A stretch of 64,000 nucleotides of DNA from Camellia lanceoleosa. Lineage: Eukaryota > Streptophyta > Magnoliopsida > Ericales > Theaceae. The notes under the pieces were generated by a model. The model had not been told where the DNA came from. It ran no database searches and saw nothing but the letters and a program-made list of their open reading frames with translations. Location: assembly GCA_025200525.1 (NCBI GenBank), contig CM045762.1, forward strand, positions 28,245,600 through 28,309,599, read 5' to 3'. Shown here piece after piece: positions 22,000-33,271 of the stretch. The first letter of the stretch is position 1; each line of letters begins with the position of its first letter. The position numbers and the translations under genes were made by a program.

Positions 22000-23214
22000 T
22001 TGCGTCCATTCTTTCAGTCATTAAAAGCTAAGTTTGAGTGGGACGAAGAATGCGACCGAGCTCTGGAAAGCTTGAAGGAGTACATGTCCTCCCCACCACT
22101 CCTTGTAACCCCAATTCCTGGAGAAGAACTTTTCTTATACCTAGCAGTCTCGCAGCACGCAATCAGCGCAGTGTTGGTCCGTGCAGAAGGAATCCAACAT
22201 CTGCCCATCTACTACGTAAGCAAGACATTGCTGGGCGCCGAAACAAGGTATTTGCCGCTGGAGAAACTGGCATTAGCCTTAATGATGGCCTCAAGAAAGT
22301 TGTCGCATTACTTTTACGCCCACACTATAGTTGTTCTCACAGCCTTCCCCCTCAAGGCTTTATTTGAAAGGGCGAACTTTTCTGGGCGAATTTTGAAATG
22401 GGCAGTAGAATTGGGACAGTACGACATCAAGTTCCAACCCAGAACCGCAATAAAGGCTCAGGCACTAGCAGATTTTGTCGCAAAGTTCACCCCTGGAAGT
22501 CACCGCATCTGCCCAGTCGATCTGACTGAAACAGCCGAACTAGGGAGGGAGGTTGACGTCGGAATAACACAACCCCTAGTACTGGTTGCTCAGTCAGGCC
22601 CCAAGGCAGACCAGAGTAGAGAAAGGGTGGAAGAAGTGAACCATGCTACACCAAGTCAGGACTCACCGATAAACAAAGACTTGGTGCAAACTGAGGACAA
22701 GGGGCAGACAGCAAGCATCGACTCTGAAGAAGCCACCAGCAACGTGGAAGATCCCAAGACATCATCTGATCCCTCCTTTCTTTGGAAGTTGTTCGTTGGA
22801 GAGATGTGGAAGCTCTTCGTGGATGGAGCATCCAACAGGCATGGAGCAGGACTTGGCATAGTCCTCATCTCTCTAGACGGCCTAGTAGTGGAGCAGGCAA
22901 TCAACCTGGGCTTCCCAGCATCAAATAATGAAGCAGAGTATGAAGCGCTTCTAGCCGGTCTCAAGTCGGCATTCTACATGAAGGCCACCGAGCTAATGGT
23001 TTCTGACGACTTCGCGGTGGTGGTAAACCAAATATCTGGCGACTATGAGGCAAAGGATGATAGGATGGCCAAGTACCAAGACTTGGTCAGAACAGAGATA
23101 AAGAAGTTCGAAGTAGTGAGGATAGAACAGATGGCAGAGAGGAAAACAGCAGAGCAGACCAACTCGCAGGCTTCGCCTCAATGGCAGACACCTCCATTCC
23201 CCATCCACTACTAA
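22000..23214 (+). pseudogene. Element B RNase H and additional archaeal-type RNase H
   Basis: A single open 404-codon stretch. Residues 1-165 are the RT-linked RNase H ([59 protein letters not shown]). An acidic linker of about 100 residues follows. Residues 265-380 are the second RNase [39 protein letters not shown], and [26 protein letters not shown]. Three of its acidic catalytic residues are present (VDGA, NEAEYEA, SDD). The open frame is preserved but the downstream linker has shifted near 23185. Confidence 0.88.
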
Positions 23215-24527
23215 TCGACTATCTGCCTAGACCAAGCATTGAAGACCCAGAAGCTGAAGAGGTATGTTGTGCAGAGTTAGGCCCTTCTTGGATGGATCCC
23301 ATCGTACTATTACTAAAGGACGACACCCTCCCAGAAGAAAAGAAAGAAGCCAACAGAATAAGAGCAAAGTCGCAGCGGTTTTGGTTCTCTCCATCTTTGG
23401 CATTGTACAAGAAGTCGTTCACAGGACCTTACTTAAAGTGTGTCCACCCCAGCAAGGTGGAAGCGTTCCTGTTCGAAATACATGAGGGGGTATGTGGCAG
23501 CCATCAAGGAGGAAGATCATTGGCATACCGAGCTATTTCACAAGGATACTGGTGGCCATACATGCAAGCAGATTCAGAGAAGTATGTCAAAAAATGCGAA
23601 AAGTGTCAGAAGTTTGCGCATCAAATACACCAACCTGCCAGAGAGCTCCTACCTTTGACTAGTCCATGGCCTTTCGCAATGTGGGGCTTAGACATAGTAG
23701 GTCCACTTCCAACAGCACCAGGTAACAGGAAGTTCTTTTTTGCGGCAACAGACTACTTCACAAAGTGGGTGGAAGCAGAAGCCTTGGCGTCGATCAAGGA
23801 AAAAGATGTGAAGAAGTTTGTCTGGCAGAACATCATTACTCGCTTTGGCATACCAAAAGCATTGATCTCAGACAATGGCACTCAGTTCGACGGTAGAATT
23901 TTCAGAGGCTTTTGCGAAGAATAAAAGATAGAATTCTACAATTCTACACCGGCGTATCCCCAAGCAAACGGTCAAGCCGAGGCATCAAACAAGATAGTGT
24001 TGGACGGATTGAAGAAACGGTTGGAAAAAGCCAAAGGCAAGTGGGCAGAAGAGCTCCCTCATGTTTTATGGGCTTATCGCACCACACCACGGCGGTCAAC
24101 AGGAGAAACTCCATTCTCCTTAGCCTATGGCATGGAAGCAATTATCCTATTAGAAGTCGGACTCCCCACAATTCGGAGCGAAAATTTTGATCCAGACTTA
24201 AACGGCGAAGCTATAGCATTGGAGCTTGACCTTGCGGAAGAAAAAAGAAACAGAGCATTGGTTCACATTGCCTCCTACCAACAAGAACTATCTAGGAAGT
24301 ATAACAAAACTGTGCATCCAAGGTAATTCAAGATCGGCGATTGGGTACTTCGCAAAGTTATGGGCAACACATTGGTCCCAGGAGACGGCAAGTTAGGTCC
24401 TAACTGGGAAGGTCCTTACAAAGTGGTCGGATTAGCAGGAAAAGGGGCATACCACTTGGAAGATCAGGACGGCAAAGCAATTCCTAGGCCATGGAACACT
24501 GCCAATCTCAAGTTATTTTACTTTTAG
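23181..24527 (+). pseudogene. Element B integrase with two in-frame stops
   Basis: The linker ([18 protein letters not shown]) precedes the zinc domain (EIHEGVCGSHQGGRSLAYRAI..CEKCQKF). The DDE core has Asp in WGLDIVGPLP, Asp in ISDNGTQFD and Glu in NGQAEASNK, and is followed by LPHVLWAYRTTPRRSTGETPF. The C-terminus has FKIGDWVLRKV, GPNWEGPYKVVG (GPY/F-type motif) and PRPWNTANLKLFYF before a TAG at 24525-24527. TAA codons at 23922-23924 and 24324-24326 interrupt an otherwise continuous frame. Confidence 0.92.
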
Positions 24528-24777
24528 CTTTCTCTTTTCTCTCTTTAAGTGTATGTAATTTTTCACTTCATCAATAAGACAAATCGATTCATTTTTAGCA
24601 TATTTGTTTTCAGTAGAAAGTAAATTTTGTAAGTTAGTAGTATTATAAACATAGTTGGCCAGATTAAACCAACTATGACCCCTCCTAAGCCCAGGATAAG
24701 GATCCAGGCTGCAGGACGTTTGGTCGGAATAACCAAACACTATATTCTAGGTTGGCTGGAAAAACCAACCTAGAGGT
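24528..24777. other. Element B spacer between pol and the tandem array
   Basis: Non-coding. Two short degenerate array motifs occur here (TTGGCCAGATTAAACCAA near 24655 and GGTTGGCTGGAAAAACCAAC near 24750). Confidence 0.6.
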
Positions 24778-25420
24778 TGGCTGGATTAAACCAACACTCT
24801 GTACTCTTCAGCCAAAGTAAGTGTATGGCTGAAGAGTGGTTGGCTGGATTAAACCAACTCTTTGTCCTCTTCAGCCGAAGTAAGTGTATGGCTGAAGAGT
24901 GGTTGGCTGGATTAAACCAACTCTTTGTCCTCTTCAGCCAAAGTAAGTGTATGGCTGAAGAGTGGTTGGCTGGATTAAACCAACTCTTTGTCCTCTTCAG
25001 CCGAAGTAAGTGTATGGCTGAAGAGTGGTTGGCTGGATTAAACCAACTCTTTGTCCTCTTCAGCCGAAGTAAGTGTATGGCTGAAGAGTGGTTGGCTTGA
25101 TTAAACCAACTCTCTGTACTCTTCAGCCGAAGTAAGATATATCGGCTGAAGAGTGGTTGGCTGGATTAAACCAACTCTTTATACTCTTTAGCCGAAGTAA
25201 GCTATATCGGCTGAAGAGTGATTGGCTGGATTAAACCAACTTCTTGTACTCTTCAGCCAAAGTAAGTGTATGGCTGAACAGTGGTTGGCTGGATTAAACC
25301 AACTCTTTGTACTCTTCAGCCGAAGTAAGCTATATCGGCTGAAGAGTGGTTGGCTGGATTAAACCAACTCTCTGTACTCTTCAGCCGAAGTAAGTTATAT
25401 CGGCTAAAGAGTAGGTTGGC
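24778..25420. repeat. 63-65 bp tandem array in element B 3' spacer
   Basis: About ten units start at 24778, 24841, 24904, 24967, 25030, 25093, 25158, 25223, 25286 and 25351. Each holds TTGGCTGGATTAAACCAA and then CTCTTCAGCC..AAGTAAG..GGCTGAAGAG, so every unit contains two inverted repeats able to fold as hairpins. The spacing is 63 bp in the first block and 65 bp where TATATCGG replaces TGTATGG. The 63 bp block is open in one frame as a 21-residue repeat, which I regard as incidental. Confidence 0.95.
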
Positions 25421-25601
25421 TAGTAAGATAGATAGCTAACCGAGATCACAGTTGTACAAAAAGTTCAAAATTCATTGCAAATATTAGCATACATGCACAA
25501 AACCGGAATAAGAGTTGAAGGAAATTTTTCATTCAAAAACAGAGAAGTACAATTTGGGGGGCTTCAGCCCGGTTACAAAGTAAAAAAAAAAAATCAAAAA
25601 A

Positions 25602-27686
25602 TCAACCGAGAAGTGCATTAAGCTCGGTATCAAATTCTGCATCAGCAGCCGCCTGGAGTCCGGTGTCAGAGGGGAGCACGGTTTGAAGTGGGACTTTGGT
25701 GTCAGTCGGCTGCAGCTCAAAAGTTGGATCCTCAACAACTGGCTCAGACCGAATTGCCTTATCGTTCTGCTGCTCGTTGACGACCGGAGTGTGAGATGGC
25801 TCCTCATCTTCATCATCATCATCATCATCATCACCGGACCCCTCAAGAAAGGCTTTTTGGAGATCGGCCACGTATTGTGAGAGCGAAGCTGGAATGGAGT
25901 ACGGTGGAGCGTTGTAGACGTCGGTGTCAGACGTACAACCGAGCTTCTCCACCACACACCTCCAGCCGCACTTGAAAAAGAGATCTTTGGCTGCGTTGCA
26001 TTGCAGGGTGTAGGCATCTTCGGCTTCTTTGAAGCCCCGCTTCTCGGCCTTCTTCACCTCCCCCTTCAACTGGTTTATCTCGGCGTCCTTTTTCTTCTCG
26101 ATGGCAGATAAGATACGTAGGTATCTATCTTTTGCCTCGATGGCCACTTTTTTCTTTTCGGCCTCGACCGAATTGGCGATCTCGGTCAGGCGACCGTTTT
26201 CTTCTCTAAGCTCGGCCAGTTGTTTCTTCGCCTCCTCCAGTTCGGCCGTCTTACGTTCGGCCTCAGCCATGGCCTCCCTAGTACTCCTCCTAAGCTCCAT
26301 GACCCTCCTGTGTGTGACTTGGTTTTACTGGATGGCCTGCAAAGGAGAAGTAACATTAGCCGGACTTCAAGCTAAAGAAAAAAAATCTTACACGGAGAGG
26401 AATACTGTTTACCAGGATCATGGACTTGGTGGAGGACCGGATTGATTTTAGCTCGGTGTTGAGCTGTTTGTAGTGGTGCTCCATGTCTTTGGGGAGGCAC
26501 ACACTCTTGGCTAAGTTGAAAGCCATCTGATGGTCCTTCTCTGAGACCACCGAATCAGACGCGGTGATGTCTCGGTCATTGAAGGTGGTCTGAGTCCACT
26601 TGGGAGGCGATTCGGTCGGTGGGTTCCGGTTGGAGGCTCGGCTGAGGGCTTGGTGGAGGACTTGTTGGCAGGACGGTCTCGTCTTCATCAGCAAGACGTG
26701 GCTCGGTTTGGCTAGTCCGGGCACGTTTGCTTGGTCGTGATGAAGATGGCCGTTGAGATGGGAGTGCCACCACGGTCTCGGTGGCACGGCCGATTCCCTG
26801 TACTTCGGCTGGAGTTGTTTCGGTTAGGAGGGCCTTCAATCTGTTCTTCTTAGCCATTTCTTGCTCGGCTGTGAGTGGAACAAGGTTGATCTGAGGCAAG
26901 TTTGGGTCCGGTTCTGGCGCGTCTTCAAGCAGGAAGTCGGTTACCCTTGCTTTTCGGCGGCCGGAGTAGCGGTAGGTCGGTTCGAAGTCGAGAAGTTTAT
27001 CCCAACTTCTTTCCCGAACCCGTAGTGCGGCGCGCAGAAGATTGAGGTTGGGGTAGCTGTAGTTTGAGTGGATATGGGCTTTATCTGCAAAAAGAAGCCA
27101 AGTGTTAGTTCGGTTGAGCGAAGCCTGAAAACGTAAAAAAAAAAAAATATGAAGTGCAAGAAGTATGTATCTGGCTCTCGAACTTCGGTTTATTCTCCGG
27201 CCTGGAATCTGGGCTTGATGGTCTTCAAAATTCCCAGAGACCCAAAAGAAGTCGTCGTCATTTACATCTTTGTCCGGTGTGTGTTTTATTATTTTTTCTC
27301 GGCCTCGGCGTATTCTCAAGTAATAGCACCAGCCTTCATTTTTTGATCCTAATGAGTACTGGTGGAATATTTCGGCTAAGCCTAGGTTTAGTCCGGTTTG
27401 ACGGTTTAGGGCGTCTATGCCCATTATTATTCGGTATGTGTTGGTGGAGAGTTGGGTTGGGCAAAGTCTGGTTTGCCTGAGGAATTCACAGATTAAAAGG
27501 TGGGATCGGGAATCGTAGTCCGGTCTCTACTATGGACTGAATGGTAAAGGGGACAAAGCCCTCGTTGTCCCATGGATCTACATCTGGTTCGGCTAGGGTG
27601 AGGTTTACGTCGGTTGGTATGTTGTAATCCTTTCTGAATTCGGCTAAGCCACCTGGGGTTTCTACTAAAAATCTGTACTTTCCCAT
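25602..27686 (-). pseudogene. Antisense ORF of element B (Transposase_28-like, with coiled coil)
   Basis: It runs opposite to gag-pol between the tandem array and the 3' LTR. The first segment (27486-27686) reads MGKYRFLVETPGGLAEFRKDYNIP and ends in GLRFPIPPF. After a small frameshift comes LRQTRLCPTQLS..MGIDALNRQTGLNLGLAEIFHQYSL..GWCYYLRIRRG, DDDFFWVSGNFE. This resembles the plant 'putative gypsy type transposon' domain (PF04195). An intron with a T-rich tract and AG probably lies near 27070-27160. The second half (25602-26300) is a long coiled coil (AEAERKTAELEEAKKQLAELREENG) and an acidic tail with a poly-Asp run. Function is unknown. Frameshifts and a stop near 27486 suggest this copy is dead. 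Confidence 0.75.
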
Positions 27687-27689
27687 TTA

Positions 27690-28838
27690 ATGGATAACTT
27701 ATGAATAATTTAGTTAATTTGAGGATTTGGACTCGGGAGCTCGGTTGGCGCGACGAGAGAAATACTGGGCAACCTAAGTCTGCAAAGTGGAAAAATAAGG
27801 TGTTAAGCACAGATCACCGACCGTGCTATAAAAACAAAACAAGGAAAGGAAGCCTTACTTCGGCTAGATGGATTGCTGCCGGATCTACCTCGGTTTTATA
27901 GAGGAGCGTGTTATCTCGGTTTTGGAAAGGCGTTGTGTTAGCTCGGTTCTACTTTTGGTTTTGTTATTAAAATTTGAGCGTCAAGGGGCAGCTTTCTAAG
28001 TTCGGTTTAGGAACTAAGAATGCTGGCATGGCCCCTGAAGTTTTAGCTCGGTCGAGTGCTATGGTTTTTAGTTCGGTGAATTTGTTTCGGCTATTGTGGA
28101 TCAGTTGGTGACCTATTGGAACTACTTTGTTGGGTGCAAGTGCTAGTTCGGTTTCAGTTCACCTATATCTTTACATACATCACAAACAGTGTTCTACTTC
28201 GGTTGGGGCATGTATAAAGATCGAAATGGTATTCTATTGATTATCTTATGGAGTTCTAACAGTTTATAGACTAGTTTTTCCAGAAAATATGAAACTTGCA
28301 ACATAAGAGTGTTTGGCAAAAACATATAAAAAAAGGAGACAAAGGAAAACAAGAACAGATTCGTGTGTTTACCTAGTAGAGAAGCAGAGGAACTGGATTG
28401 AAAAGCAATGACAAAAACAAGAGTTTGATGAGGGGGTTGAAGAACGTGAAGGAGGAAGAACAAGATTGGGAAGCTCGAGAATAAAGAGAGTGAATAGTAA
28501 GGCAAGTAATTTTGGAGAAGATAGAGGGTTTGTTTTGTTTAAGTGGAAGGAGGAAAAGCGGAATTTGTTCAAAAATTTTAATCACGAGGCGTGACAGTGT
28601 GAGTGTATCTGCGGCGTGCACGTGTCATTGAAAGGACAATCGATTGATTCGTGGTGAAGAGACGTTTGACCGGACGTGCTTAGCTCGGCTTAAGCTTAGC
28701 TTCGGCTAGAGAAGCTAAAAGGTTTTATTTCGTAGGAGTACCTAAAGGGTTGTAGCTCGGCTGGATAAGCTAAAACTTTAGTTCGGTTCATAGACAGGTA
28801 ATCCCTATCATGCTGGGCAGATGGAATTAAGGGGCAAT
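27690..28838. other. Element B region between antisense ORF and 3' LTR
   Basis: No credible coding sequence. It is rich in GCTCGGTT/TTCGGCT motifs like the LTR U3. It lies upstream of the antisense ORF and probably contains that ORF's promoter and leader. Confidence 0.5.
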
Positions 28839-29593
28839 TGAGAGGGTAATTTACATACTATTGGGCCGAGCTGGGTGTTGGGCTTTAGGGCCGAAATGAA
28901 GAGGGCCGAGTAGAAGGGCCATGTAGGATACTCCGGTTTGGAGGAGTAACTTAGAAGATAGACCGGTCACACAGCCATGGTGGTTAGCTCGGTCTTGGAA
29001 GGACTGAGCTCTACTCCGGTTGAGTGGAATAGCACGGGAGGTTTCGGTCTTCGATAGTTACTTCGGTTATAGCATGTGAGGGACCGAAGTAAGCTATGGT
29101 TCTAAAGATAGCTCGGTTTTAACTCCTTTATGGATAGCTCGGTCTTAGTATGGGAAAACCGAGGTAAGGGAGAGTAAAGTAAGGACCGAATTAATGGTTA
29201 CTTCGGTCCTGAAGTAGTCCGGCCATAAGAAGAACCATCTCACTTGATTTAAGCAGTGAGGGGGGTGTTGGAGGATAAGCATTATCCTCCGGGAGTTTGA
29301 ATCCTAGGAGGACTCTACATGGAGGAGTAAGAGTCCTACTAGGATTGTGCCACGCGAAACCTATAAAAGCTCACCCACACCATCTGTGGAAAGGTAATGC
29401 AACTTTTGTTCCCTGAATACACAGAGCTTTTGCCTATTTGACAATCTTTCTGACTTAGGCATCGGAGAGGTTTCCGACACCCACCCGCCGGCTAGCTCAC
29501 ATTTGTGTTTTCAGGTGATAAAGCGACGTCGTACGGAAGAACGCAGACTTGATCAACAGGATTATACGAGAAGGTATATCTCTTTCCCGTACA
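28839..29593 (+). repeat. Element B 3' LTR
   Basis: 755 bp copy of the 5' LTR with the TATA box at 29361-29369. It is preceded by a purine-rich tract (GGAATTAAGGGGCAAT, about 28823-28838) that would prime plus-strand DNA synthesis. The target-site duplication GTTAT follows it. Confidence 0.97.
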
Positions 29594-30813
29594 GTTATAA
29601 TATAACAGTACATGAATGTTTTATTTAGTGCATTGAAATAAGTTGGAATGGAATGGAATAGTTATTCTTTAAACTCTCCTATAGAAGCTATCCATTGAAA
29701 TCATCATTCCATCCTCATGGTGAATAATGATTGCATTTTTATTGCATTTTTCTTTATTTTTTTAATTAACCAAACACATGAATAAATAATTTGATAGAAT
29801 ACTCAACTTGAGTGAACGAAACACATCGGACGCAACTTTTTGTCACATACAAAAAGAATTGTATTCAATTTTATAATTGAAATATGTGCACTCAAATTAT
29901 TATTATTATTTTTATTTTAAAATCTTCAACACTGTTAGTATATAACTCTAATCATTTCGTCAAAGTTGCATCAGAACAACTTCTATCAACTTCTTCATCA
30001 GAAGGCAAAAATAAAATTTTCACCAAATTGGATGAAATGAAATTTTGAGGATAAGTTTGAAATTTTAAAAAATGATTTGATGAAATTTTTAAGTAAAAGG
30101 ATTAGAACATTCATTTTTTTTAAAAAAAAAATCAAATCAAATTTTTAGTTAAATTTGATGAAAATTCATGAACGTCTGCTATCAAATCAAGTGTTTAACA
30201 AAATTTTTACTCATATTTGATTTTTAAAACAAAAGAGTTGGAGATGTTCTTGAAATAGCAACCAATTTTATTTTTTTTTTGGGTGATCATATTATGTGGC
30301 ACAATTATAACTTTAATTAGAGAGCTTCACATTTTTATATCACTTGAGTACATTGCTCCATATTAATTAATCATAAATATCTACCAAATTAGTGATACAA
30401 AACGAAAAGATAAATATATATATATATATATATAATATTTCTCTTATAACTATTGAATATTTAATGAAACTCATGTAAGTTGTTATTGTACCATAGAGAG
30501 ATGCTATCCGTAACGTCAAATAATAAATGTATCAACAAAGTGGTGTTTTAAGAAGTCAGTAAAAAGTTGATTTTTTTTTTTTTTTTAAACTTTTTAGTTT
30601 TTTTGTGTTAACTTTTTTGTGACTTTTTTTTAATGATTTTTGTGTGTAAAAAAAGCTAAAAAACCATCAAAAATGAGGTTGACATTTTCGTATGGTCATA
30701 TTTTCGTATGAGATAACTTAAGGAGCTTATGAAGTCGATCTTGAGATCTGTTTCGGTGATTCAAATAATTTATTTTGTATGATTTTCTTGTGTAACACTC
30801 ATGAAAAAAATTA
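29594..30813. other. MATE intron 1 remnant between element B and CACTA-1
   Basis: AT-rich and without coding signal. It includes the element B target-site duplication at its left edge, a TA microsatellite at about 30414-30434 and T-runs near 30570-30600. Confidence 0.6.
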
Positions 30814-30829
30814 CACTACAACAAAAAAC

Positions 30830-31270
30830 ACATTTGGCGACCCAAAAATTTGTCGCCAAAAGTACAAATTCCGTCGCCAAAAGTATCGGCAACAAATATA
30901 CAACTTGTCGCCAAAGGCCTATCACTAAAAGTATTGGTGACGAAATCAGAAATTGTCACCGTATGTAGACATTTAGCGACGAGCAAAATTTGTCGCCAAA
31001 AATCATATATTTTGTCGCTACAAAATTATAATTTGTTGCTAAAAGGTTAAAATTTGGATAGGCTATGTAGTTTTAGCGACAAATAAATGCGTCGCCAAAA
31101 GTACTATTTAACGACAAAATTAATTTGGTCGCTAAAAATCACGTTTTTAGCAACGAGTAAGTTTTGGTTACTAAAAGTTCTTGGAATAACCACTAACTTT
31201 TAGCGACAAAAATAATATGTTGTCGCCAAATATATTAACAGCGACCAAAATACCACCTGTCACTAAAAAT
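30830..31270. repeat. CACTA-1 left subterminal repeats
   Basis: More than ten copies of TTTGTCGCCAAA, TTAGCGAC or variants lie within about 440 bp of the terminus. The matching right-hand cluster is at 38030-38340. Confidence 0.9.
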
Positions 31271-31834
31271 TCAGTACACAAATTTTGATTTTAATAATTT
31301 TCCTGCTCAAAATAATCCAAAACACCTGTTTTCCTGTGCACAATATATACACAAATGTAATGTAAATAATAATACACCTGTGCAAGACATTCATACTAAT
31401 TCAAAATGAATAGCTATGAAAAATCCCAATAAACATAATTACAATTCTCTGGCAATCTAAAACATGCATACCAAAGTACTTACAAACTACTAACATCAAA
31501 CCATAAATACATTACCAAATCCTATGTCAAAATATTTTCAAAATTACAACCAAATATTTTGATGTTAAATTTCTAACCAACAAGTCATTTACTAAAATCT
31601 TATGTCAAAATATTTGCAAAAACACAACACCAAATATTTTGATGCTAAACATTTAATCCATAAATCATTTACCAAAATCCTATGTCAAAATATTTCCAAA
31701 AATACAAAATCAAATCTTTTGATGCAACCCAAACTATTTTCTACCATTGCCAATCTGTCACATGAAAAAAGAAAAAACAATATTAGATTGACAAAAAAAA
31801 AAAAAAAAAAAACCTTGATATGAACTTCACAATT

Positions 31835-33120
31835 TTGATTTTAATTTTGTAACGGGAAGTCCAATCGGGTGTTGTTTGCTCATACAACTCTGTTTAGGCT
31901 TGAACAAGCTACCCGTGCCAAGTTTCGGTGGTTTCAATGGTCATTTTGCAATTTTGGCCCTCGAACGAGCCTTTTAAATCTTGTGTTTTACATTTTTTCT
32001 TCTAATTTTCTAACCGGAAATCCAATCGAGGTCCCATTTCTTCCTACAAGTCTATTTAGGTTTGAACAAGCTGTCCGTGCCAAGTTTTGGTGGTTTCGGT
32101 TGTCATTTCGTAATTTCGGCTCCTGAACGAGCCTTTTAAGTCTTGTGTATTACAATTTTCCTTCTAATTTTCTAACCGGAGATCCAATAGAGGTTCCGTT
32201 TGTTCCTACAAGTCTATTTAGGCTTAAAAGGCTGTCCGTGCCAAGTTTTGGTGATTTCGGCGGTCATTTTGAAATTTCAGCTCCCGAACAGGCCTTTTTA
32301 GTCTTGTGTTTTATATTTTTCCTTCTAATTTTTTAACTGGAAATCCAATCGAGGTCTCGTTTGTTCCTACAAGTCTATTTAGGCTTGAACAAGCTGTCTG
32401 TGCCAAGTTTCGGTAGTTTTGGTGGCCATTTCGCAATTTCAGCTCCCGAACGGGCCTTTTAAGTCTTGTGTTTTACAATTTTCCTTCTAATTTTCTAATC
32501 AGAGATCCAATTGAGGTCATGTTTGTTCCTACAAGTCTACTTAAGCTTGAATAAGTTGTCCGTGCCAAGTTTCGGTGGTTTCGGTAGTCATTTCGAAATT
32601 TCGGCCACCAAACAGGCCTTTTAAGTCTTGTGTTTTACAATTTTCCTTCTAATTTTTTAACCAGAAATCCAATCAAGGTCCTGTTTGTTCCTACAAGTCT
32701 ATTTAGGCTTGAAAAATCCGTCCATGCCAAGTTTTGGTGGTTCCGGTGGTCATTTCGCAATTTTGGCCCCCGAACGGGTTTTTTAAGTCTTGTGTTGTAC
32801 AATTTTTCTTCTAATTTTCTAACCGGAGATCCAATCGAGGTCCCGTTTGTTCCTACAAGTCTATTTAGGCTTGAACAAGCTGTCCGTGCCAAGTTTCGGT
32901 GGTTTCAGTGGTTTCAGTGGTCATTTCGCAATTTCGGCCCCCAACGGGCCTTTTAAGTCTTGTATTTTACAATTTTCCTTCTAATTTTCTAACCGGAGAT
33001 CCAATCGAGGTCCCGTTTGTTCCTACAAGTCTATTTAGGCTTGAACAAGCTGTTCGTGCCAAGTTTCGGTGGTTTCGGTGGTCATTTCACAATTTCGGCC
33101 CCCGAACGGGCCTTTTAAGT
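31835..33120. repeat. ~162 bp tandem array in CACTA-1
   Basis: About eight units. The phrase AAGTCTATTTAGG recurs at 32051, 32213, 32374, 32536, 32698, 32860 and 33030. Spacing is 161-162 bp except for the last, which is longer by a short GGTTTCAGT duplication. Each unit also has CTAACCGGAGATCCAATCGA and TTTCGGCCCCCGAACGGGCC. Open frames through the array are by-products of the repeat. Confidence 0.95.
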
Positions 33121-33271
33121 CAATGTGGTTACTTTGTGTACTATGCATTTATGTTCTTTCATGTCACAATTGATGCTCCAACTAAAACTCTTGGGAATTT
33201 TTTTTTTAAATTAAAAAAAAAAAAAGACGATCAAACTGCATGGATAACATTTCAGAAAATATTCTATGCAC

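Larger units (their letters stand above)
17822..29593 (+). mobile_element. Element B: complete Tat-lineage gypsy retrotransposon
   Basis: Two 755 bp LTRs (17822-18576 and 28839-29593) begin TGAGAGGG and end CCCGTACA. They are flanked by GTTAT on both sides (17817-17821 and 29594-29598). Order on the plus strand is LTR, PBS, gag, protease, RT, RNase H, archaeal-type RNase H, integrase, 63 bp tandem array, antisense ORF, LTR. By eye the LTRs differ at 9 sites (about 1.2%), mostly G/A or C/T, so insertion was recent. Coding regions nevertheless carry many stops and frameshifts. Confidence 0.97.

Noticed and set aside
24777..25100. 107-residue repeat protein (21-residue units) in element B
   Set aside because: It is the 63 bp spacer array read in an open frame. 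The 65 bp units further on break it and no start context or homologue supports it.
28194..28621. Minus-strand ORFs upstream of the element B antisense ORF
   Set aside because: Low-complexity Ser/Leu/Phe frames with no homology, more like leader sequence.
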